A stretch of DNA of 9,180 nt from Candidatus Bathyarchaeota archaeon (GTDB lineage: Archaea > Thermoproteota > Bathyarchaeia > TCS64). Position numbers and translations under genes: made by a program. This document shows, one piece after another, positions 5,703 to 9,180 of the stretch. The notes under the pieces are model-generated. The model did no database searches and was not told the DNA's origin. It saw only the letters and a program-made list of their open reading frames with translations. The stretch spans positions 1 through 9,180 of the forward strand of contig QMXQ01000048.1 of NCBI GenBank assembly GCA_003662205.1. Reading direction: 5' to 3'. Each line of letters opens with the position of its first letter. Position 1 is the stretch's first letter.

Positions 5703-7205
5703 GTGAATAGGATGAATTTGAGGAAGTTCACGGCGCTCCTGATGGTTGCGCTCATGGTGTCCCCGACCGTCGCAGCGATCGTCGGAGCGTCCCCTCTCAC
5801 CGTCGGCACGGATAAGGCGCTCTACATCCCGGGAGAAGACGTGGAGATAAGCGGAACCGCCGAGCCGGGCGCCTCCATAAACATAACCGTCAACGACCCT
5901 AGGGAGGTCATCTACAACCTGACCGTCTCCGCAGACCCGGAGGGCAACTACTCCATCATCGTCTCGCTGGCCGCGGACGCCCTCCCAGGCCACTATGTTG
6001 TCACCGCCTCGACCGACGGTGAAACCGTCGAGACCTCTTTCATGGTGACGATGACCAACCTCTCCATGCTAGTTGAAAACCTCCTTTCCCACGTTGAGCG
6101 CAGCCAGGAACGAGTCGAAGAGGCGCTCGCCGAGTTCGAGGAGGGCGTGCCGGAAGACGCCCTTGAGAGCTATCAGGATGGCGTTGACGCGGCCGAAACG
6201 GCACGACAGCTCGCGGAGGAGGGAGACTACAGCGGGGCCATAGAGTCGGCGCTCCAAGCCCTCAGGCACTTCCAGGACGCCTTTCGCAGCGTGATGGAGG
6301 CGAGGGCTGAGGAGGCCCTGGAGACCGCGGAGGAGACAGCGGAAGAGGAAGCGGAGAAAGCGGTGGAGCTGAGGGTCGCCATCGAGAGAGCGCGCGCCTT
6401 CCTGAGGAAGGTCAACGCCACGGCGGATCGACTTGAGGAAGACGGCTACGACGTATCCCAGATCAGGGAGGTCCTGGCCGAGGCCAACGACACCCTAGCG
6501 CGGGCGGAGGAGCTGCTCGAATCGGGCGACGTCTCTGCCGCCGCCCATGCGCTCGCCGACGCCCGGGGCACCATCGGCAGGATGATGGGGCTGCTGCACA
6601 GCATGGCCAAGAAAGTGAAGGCGGAGAAGGCGGAGAAGTTCGTAGAGCAGATGCAGAAGCGCATCCAAGGCCTAGAGGACAAGATAGACAAGTTGCGAGA
6701 TCGCCTCGAAGAGAAAAACGCCGTCAGGGCGAACCAGACCCTGCAAGCCGTGGAGGAGAAGCTTCAGAGGATCAGGGAACGCCTCGAAGCCGGGGATGTG
6801 GACGCCGCCTTGGACGAGCTTGACGATGCCGTCGAGGAGATCGATGAGGGCATAGATGAGTTGAACGGCCACGGTATATCGTCCCTCCTCAAGGAGGCGA
6901 ACCGGGTGGAGGCGAAGATACGCGCCCTGAACGCCACCGCCATGATGCTGAAGAACAGGGGCTTGAACGCTTCCGGCGTCGAGGAGGAGATAAGCAGGGC
7001 GAGGAGCCTCCTAGAAGAGATGATGGAGCGGCTGGAGGAGGGCGACACCGAGGGGGCCGAGGGCCTCCTAGACGAAGCGGAAGAATCCCTGCCCAGGAAC
7101 CACATGATGAAGCAGATCATGAAAGGCTCCAAGATCGCTGAGAAGGTCAGGGAATGGGCGGAACACTTTAGGAAACGGCATGCGGAAGAGGACGAAGAAG
7201 ACTGA
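5703..7205 (+). CDS. Secreted acidic coiled-coil repeat protein with Ig-like domain
   Basis: The 500-residue product (497 from ATG 5712) starts with a signal peptide (LRKF then a hydrophobic stretch to about residue 29). Residues about 31-115 form an Ig-like/macroglobulin-type beta domain (TDKALYIPGEDVEISGTAEPG opening, GNYSIIV and GHYVVTAST strands). The rest is almost wholly alpha-helical, rich in Glu, Ala, Arg and Leu, with helix-turn-helix hairpins marked by E-x-GD turns near residues 174, 275, 364 and 447; two units (235-294 and 407-466) are clear duplicates. Nine N-glycosylation sequons (N60, N72, N82, N119, N238, N262, N344, N410, N422) support export and glycosylation. There is no C-terminal membrane span or sorting motif; the end is HAEEDEED. 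It is probably a surface or extracellular protein, perhaps a filament, binding scaffold or ligand for the adjacent membrane regulator. I do not recognise a named family. Confidence 0.8.
   Translation: MNRMNLRKFTALLMVALMVSPTVAAIVGASPLTVGTDKALYIPGEDVEISGTAEPGASINITVNDPREVIYNLTVSADPEGNYSIIVSLAADALPGHYVVTASTDGETVETSFMVTMTNLSMLVENLLSHVERSQERVEEALAEFEEGVPEDALESYQDGVDAAETARQLAEEGDYSGAIESALQALRHFQDAFRSVMEARAEEALETAEETAEEEAEKAVELRVAIERARAFLRKVNATADRLEEDGYDVSQIREVLAEANDTLARAEELLESGDVSAAAHALADARGTIGRMMGLLHSMAKKVKAEKAEKFVEQMQKRIQGLEDKIDKLRDRLEEKNAVRANQTLQAVEEKLQRIRERLEAGDVDAALDELDDAVEEIDEGIDELNGHGISSLLKEANRVEAKIRALNATAMMLKNRGLNASGVEEEISRARSLLEEMMERLEEGDTEGAEGLLDEAEESLPRNHMMKQIMKGSKIAEKVREWAEHFRKRHAEEDEED
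6405..6584 (+). repeat. Long protein repeat, copy 1 (secreted protein)
   Basis: Residues 235-294: NATADRLEEDG near the start, then a helix, then ELLESGDVSAAAHALADA. It aligns without gaps to copy 2, including the NATA sequon, the glycine nine residues later and the GD turn. Confidence 0.8.
6921..7100 (+). repeat. Long protein repeat, copy 2 (secreted protein)
   Basis: Residues 407-466: NATAMMLKNRG, then a helix, then ERLEEGDTEGAEGLLDEAEE. It lies exactly 172 residues after copy 1, indicating an internal duplication of a unit of about 170 residues, with further diverged GD hairpins at 174 and 364. Confidence 0.8.
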
Positions 7206-7247
7206 GACCCCGCCTACACCTCTTTATTGTAAAGCGGTTAACGCCCG

Positions 7248-7259
7248 TCTTTTTTCCTT
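7248..7259 (+). terminator. T-tract terminator after the secreted protein gene
   Basis: TCTTTTTTCCTT begins 43 bases after the stop codon. Archaeal RNA polymerase terminates on such oligo-T tracts without needing a hairpin. It lies in the 129-base gap between this gene and the converging nep1. Confidence 0.6.
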
Positions 7260-7270
7260 GAATCTTGAAC

Positions 7271-7297
7271 GTTTTCATTCCGTGACCTAGTGAAAAC
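7271..7297. repeat. Inverted repeat between convergent genes
   Basis: GTTTTCA (7271-7277) and TGAAAAC (7291-7297) are perfect complements separated by 13 bases. It lies between the end of the secreted-protein gene and the end of nep1, 38 bases beyond the nep1 stop on the minus strand, so it may help end either transcript. It could also be an operator-like site or chance in an AT-richer gap. Confidence 0.45.
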
Positions 7298-7334
7298 ATG
7301 CATTCTTCTTTGAACGATGCGGCGTCCTCTACCT

Positions 7335-8018
7335 TCAGGGCCGAGAGGAACTGGCCCGCTCGAACTCGTAGATGAGCCGCGAGGTGACGACCCAGGCCTC
7401 CAGCGCCTCGGGGTATATGCTCACCGCCTCCTCAGCGAGGGCCAGGGTGTCCTCCTCCATCGGGCCGGAGGGGTAGGCGCCGATGAAGACCGCCGGGTTC
7501 GCTCTCTCCGCGAGGTCTCGGCAGACCTCCTCCAGGGTGGCTGGCTTCCCGTGGCTCGTCAGGGCGACGATGCGGGTGGCCCCGATCTTCTCCATGAGCG
7601 CGGGCAGGCTCATGCGGCTCAGTCGCATCAGCGGCTTTCCCCCCTCGGGGGGGACTCTGCCCTCTGAGAACAGCTGCTCCATGAGGCTGTTGAACCGTCT
7701 GCAGTCCCTCGGCAGCCGCGCCTCAGGCGCGACCTCTATGGCATAGCCTCCGATGGTGTGCACCCAGACCCTGAGGTTTCCCTCTCTGTTAAGCGGCGCC
7801 CCCAGGGCCTCTAGGAGGCAGAAGTGGACGATGTCGGGCCTCCCCCGCTTGTGGCCGCGGGGCAGCCCTCTCATGGCTGCGTGGTGGAGGCTGCGGTCCA
7901 GCAGGGTCTCCGCCGGCTTCTTCCCCCGCCTCTTGGCGTTTCTCCTCACCGAGGGGTGGTGCTGTATTGCCGGGGGCACCGTCTCCAGGGCGGCTTCGAC
8001 GAGGATGAGGTTGAGCAT
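7335..8018 (-). CDS. nep1: Nep1 (Emg1) 16S rRNA pseudouridine N1-methyltransferase
   Basis: The 227-residue product is a full-length member of the Nep1/Emg1 family, a SPOUT-class (trefoil-knot) dimeric enzyme that uses S-adenosylmethionine to methylate N1 of a pseudouridine in small-subunit rRNA and assists ribosome assembly. Family motifs seen are LNLILVEAALETVP (2-15), LLDRSLHHAAM (39-49), GRPDIVHFCLL (59-69), VHTIGG (86-91), RLPRDCRRFNSLMEQL (101-116), ALTSHGK (152-158), FIGAYPSGPM (178-187) and the SAM-pocket strand SIYPEALEAWV (200-210). A basic insertion HPSVRRNAKRRGKK (21-34) precedes the LLDRS helix and probably touches RNA. ATG 8018 directly follows CAGGAG, which is too close for an ideal Shine-Dalgarno site; the N-terminal match to the family still supports this start. 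It is divergent from the histone gene. Confidence 0.95.
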   Translation of the reverse strand: MLNLILVEAALETVPPAIQHHPSVRRNAKRRGKKPAETLLDRSLHHAAMRGLPRGHKRGRPDIVHFCLLEALGAPLNREGNLRVWVHTIGGYAIEVAPEARLPRDCRRFNSLMEQLFSEGRVPPEGGKPLMRLSRMSLPALMEKIGATRIVALTSHGKPATLEEVCRDLAERANPAVFIGAYPSGPMEEDTLALAEEAVSIYPEALEAWVVTSRLIYEFERASSSRP

Positions 8019-8075
8019 CTCCTGCGGAAACTAAAATAGGTAGATGGCCTCTTAAATCTGGTCGGTGAGGATTCG
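8019..8075. promoter_or_regulatory. Divergent promoter region nep1 / histone
   Basis: Two AT-rich elements stand out: CTAAAATA (8031-8038) and CTTAAATC (8051-8058). On the minus strand, GATTTAAG (8058-8051) is about 37 bases before the nep1 ATG, predicting a leader of about ten bases. On the plus strand CTAAAATA is about 41 bases before the histone GTG at 8076, with a strong Shine-Dalgarno sequence GGTGAGG at 8064-8070, five bases before that GTG. The two promoters therefore appear to overlap in a back-to-back arrangement. Confidence 0.55.
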
Positions 8076-8306
8076 GTGGCTGAGGAGTTCACGCTGGCGC
8101 CCATGCGGAGGCTCATCAAGAGGCACGGCGACCTCAGGGTGAGCGAGGAGGCGAGCGAGGAGCTGAGGCGGGTCATCGGCGACTACGGCTCTAGGGTCGC
8201 TGAGGCGGCGGTCGCCCACGCGCTGAAGGAGAACCGGAGGACGGTGCTCGCCCGGGACGTGGAGGCTGCCCGCAGGCAGATCGAGGGCACGGGGGCGGAC
8301 CGTTGA
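8076..8306 (+). CDS. Archaeal histone-fold DNA-binding protein
   Basis: The 76-residue product is one complete histone fold. It aligns with HMfB of Methanothermus: LAPMRRLIKRHGDLRVSEEA for the first helix and L1 loop (R21 equals HMfB R19), a long central helix about 24-52, and the L2 loop NRRTVLARDVEAA (R54, T56, D61 equal HMfB R52, T54, D59). It should dimerise and wrap DNA. At the dimer-dimer contact positions of HMfB, L46, H49 and L62 are replaced by H48, K51 and A64, so stacking into long histone-DNA fibres may differ. The C-terminal tail of about ten residues is not a eukaryote-like modified tail. The start is GTG 8076, supported by GGTGAGG five bases upstream. The stop overlaps the TTG start of the SpoIIM-like gene. 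Confidence 0.93.
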   Translation: MAEEFTLAPMRRLIKRHGDLRVSEEASEELRRVIGDYGSRVAEAAVAHALKENRRTVLARDVEAARRQIEGTGADR

Positions 8307-8944
8307 CCGAGCAGCCGCCCGTGAGCCGCCCGCCGGGCGTGGTAACCCTCCTCTTCGGCCGGTACGCCGACTACGTGTGGGGGCTGCGCCCCCTGTTCCT
8401 GCTCTGCCTGGTGCTGTTCCTCTTCTCCCTCACCATGGGCTTCTATCTCGGGGACAAGATCCCCGGCGAGGCGCTGGAGGAGGCGCTGGGGGCGCTCCCC
8501 GACCTGGAGAACCTCAGCCTCCCCATGCTCTTCCTCTTCATCTTCGCCAACAACCTCTTCAAGAGCTTCATCTGGATGGTGCTCGGCGTCCTCCTCAGCG
8601 CGCCCCCCCTCTTCTTCACCATCCTCAACGGCTTCTTCATAGGATGGATATCCCACAGCGTCACCGTGAAGAACGGCCTCGCCTTCACGGCGGCCGCCCT
8701 CCTCCCCCACGGCGTCATCGAGATACCGACGATACTCCTCACCTCGGCGGCCGGCATGGGCCTCGGCTACCAGCTGATAAACCGCCTCAGGGGCCGGGGC
8801 AGCATAAAAGCCGAGTTCGGCAAGGCCCTGAGGCTGTTCCTCTGGAGGATCGTGCCGCTCCTCTTCATCGCCGCCGCCATCGAGGTGACGGTGACCCCGG
8901 CGGTGGTCTTCCTATTCGGCGCGGGGACACCCCCCATCCCATGA
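8303..8944 (+). CDS. SpoIIM / DUF95 family integral membrane protein
   Basis: The 213-residue product resembles the archaeal branch of the stage II sporulation protein M (DUF95) family, whose function outside sporulating bacteria is unknown. Predicted membrane spans lie at about 29-49, 73-98, 100-117, 126-155 and 180-206. Family features are FIFANNLFKSFIWMVLGVLLS (79-99 region), the FFTILNGFFIGW segment (104-115), and the signature LLPHGVIEIPTI (133-144). The start is TTG 8303, within TTGA shared with the histone stop; there is no closer ATG that keeps the conserved first span with its cytosolic lead. Translational coupling to a histone gene is notable because the family itself has no known chromatin role. 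The short pyrimidine-rich stretch CTCTCCTTTCC after the stop is the only candidate terminator. Confidence 0.85.
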   Translation: MTEQPPVSRPPGVVTLLFGRYADYVWGLRPLFLLCLVLFLFSLTMGFYLGDKIPGEALEEALGALPDLENLSLPMLFLFIFANNLFKSFIWMVLGVLLSAPPLFFTILNGFFIGWISHSVTVKNGLAFTAAALLPHGVIEIPTILLTSAAGMGLGYQLINRLRGRGSIKAEFGKALRLFLWRIVPLLFIAAAIEVTVTPAVVFLFGAGTPPIP

Positions 8945-9056
8945 ATCCACCTCTCCTTTCCAATCTAACCTTAAGGAAGAAATCCCGAAATGTTCAAAGA
9001 GGATTCTATTGAAAAAGAAAAGGAAATGCATAAACTCCGCTTGTCGCGCTCATTCC
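8945..9056. other. AT-richer convergent intergenic gap
   Basis: This stretch is visibly lower in GC than the coding DNA around it. I see no plausible gene, tRNA or C/D-box RNA in it. It separates two converging genes and contains the minus-strand T-tracts annotated separately. Confidence 0.6.
9010..9027 (-). terminator. T-tract terminator of the right-edge gene
   Basis: Read on the minus strand this is TTTCCTTTTCTTTTTCAA, three successive T-tracts about 30 bases after the stop codon of the right-edge gene, a typical archaeal termination signal. Confidence 0.6.
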
Positions 9057-9179
9057 CTACTTTTTGGTCGTTATGGTGTATTTGCATCCTAGGGGTGCGA
9101 GGGCTTCGTCTATCTTTTCTATGAGGTCGTTGAGCTGCTCCATGGTGGGCTCGGTGAACCACTCGAAGTAGAAGTCGTA
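9057..9179 (-). CDS. C-terminal end of an unrecognised protein (runs off the window)
   Basis: On the minus strand an open frame enters from the right edge and ends at TAG (9059-9057), giving the last 40 residues, which begin YDFYFEWFTEPTMEQLND and end PLGCKYTITTKK. The frame has archaeal codon use and a good T-tract terminator just beyond it, so it is probably real. The sequence suggests an aromatic-rich strand, an amphipathic helix and a final strand. I do not recognise the family from this fragment. It converges on the SpoIIM-like gene. Confidence 0.6.
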   Translation of the reverse strand, partial: YDFYFEWFTEPTMEQLNDLIEKIDEALAPLGCKYTITTKK

Positions 9180-9180
9180 C

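Noticed and set aside
6300..6364. GAGGA/GCGGA-rich DNA in the secreted protein gene as a CRISPR-like or tandem DNA repeat
   Set aside because: There are no regular repeats or spacers; the pattern follows from Glu/Ala-rich coiled-coil codons.
7335..8018. Brix-domain (Imp4-like) assignment for the minus-strand ribosome biogenesis gene
   Set aside because: The GRPDIVH, RLPRDCRRF and SIYPEALEAW motifs are those of Nep1/Emg1, and the Brix signature is absent.
8945..9056. Possible tRNA or C/D-box small RNA in the right-hand gap
   Set aside because: No cloverleaf arms, TPsiC-like sequence or paired C and D boxes could be found on either strand.

Overview
The window (9,180 bases, GC-rich except in a few gene-free gaps) comes from an archaeon. 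The best evidence is a histone-fold protein (8076-8306), the archaeal/eukaryotic rRNA pseudouridine methyltransferase Nep1 (7335-8018, minus), TATA-like boxes spaced for TBP upstream of most transcription units, apparently leaderless starts, and T-tract terminators. A GC-rich, histone-bearing genome with many ATA (Ile) and AGG (Arg) codons would fit Bathyarchaeia or a related TACK lineage, but the lineage cannot be fixed from this window.

Layout. (1) 1-410, minus: N-terminal half of a DUF72 protein, divergent from the next operon across a 60-bp gap. (2) 471-2646, plus: tightly overlapped operon of a small cupin and the two subunits of a class I (glutaconate-type) CoA-transferase. (3) 2643-3503, minus: a zinc-dependent beta-keto acid cleavage enzyme (BKACE/Kce, DUF849) that converges on the CoA-transferase; the two stop codons interlock in one CTAG. 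(4) 3587-4246, plus: a HAD-fold hydrolase with a probable leaderless promoter. (5) 4350-7205, plus: two exported proteins. The first has a signal peptide, extracellular beta domain, helical-hairpin repeats, one membrane span and a cytoplasmic winged helix. The second is a secreted, very acidic, repeat-rich helical protein with an Ig-like N-terminal domain and nine N-glycosylation sequons. (6) 7335-8018, minus: Nep1. (7) 8076-8944, plus: the histone and a SpoIIM/DUF95 membrane protein, overlapped by TTGA. (8) 9057-9179, minus: the last 40 codons of an unrecognised gene.

How the genes may work together. BKACE and the CoA-transferase fit one acyl-CoA module: BKACE enzymes turn a beta-keto acid plus acetyl-CoA into acetoacetate plus a shortened acyl-CoA, and a CoA-transferase can move CoA from that product to acetoacetate or another acid. 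This pairing is known from lysine fermentation (Kce with AtoDA). The substrate here is unknown. The best candidate for an undescribed system is the 4350-7205 pair: a membrane-tethered DNA-binding protein next to a secreted glycoprotein-like coiled-coil protein, both built on a related helix-GD-helix repeat. This suggests an envelope-sensing or surface-structure circuit; that is inference. The right-hand part is housekeeping (ribosome biogenesis and chromatin) from a divergent promoter region.
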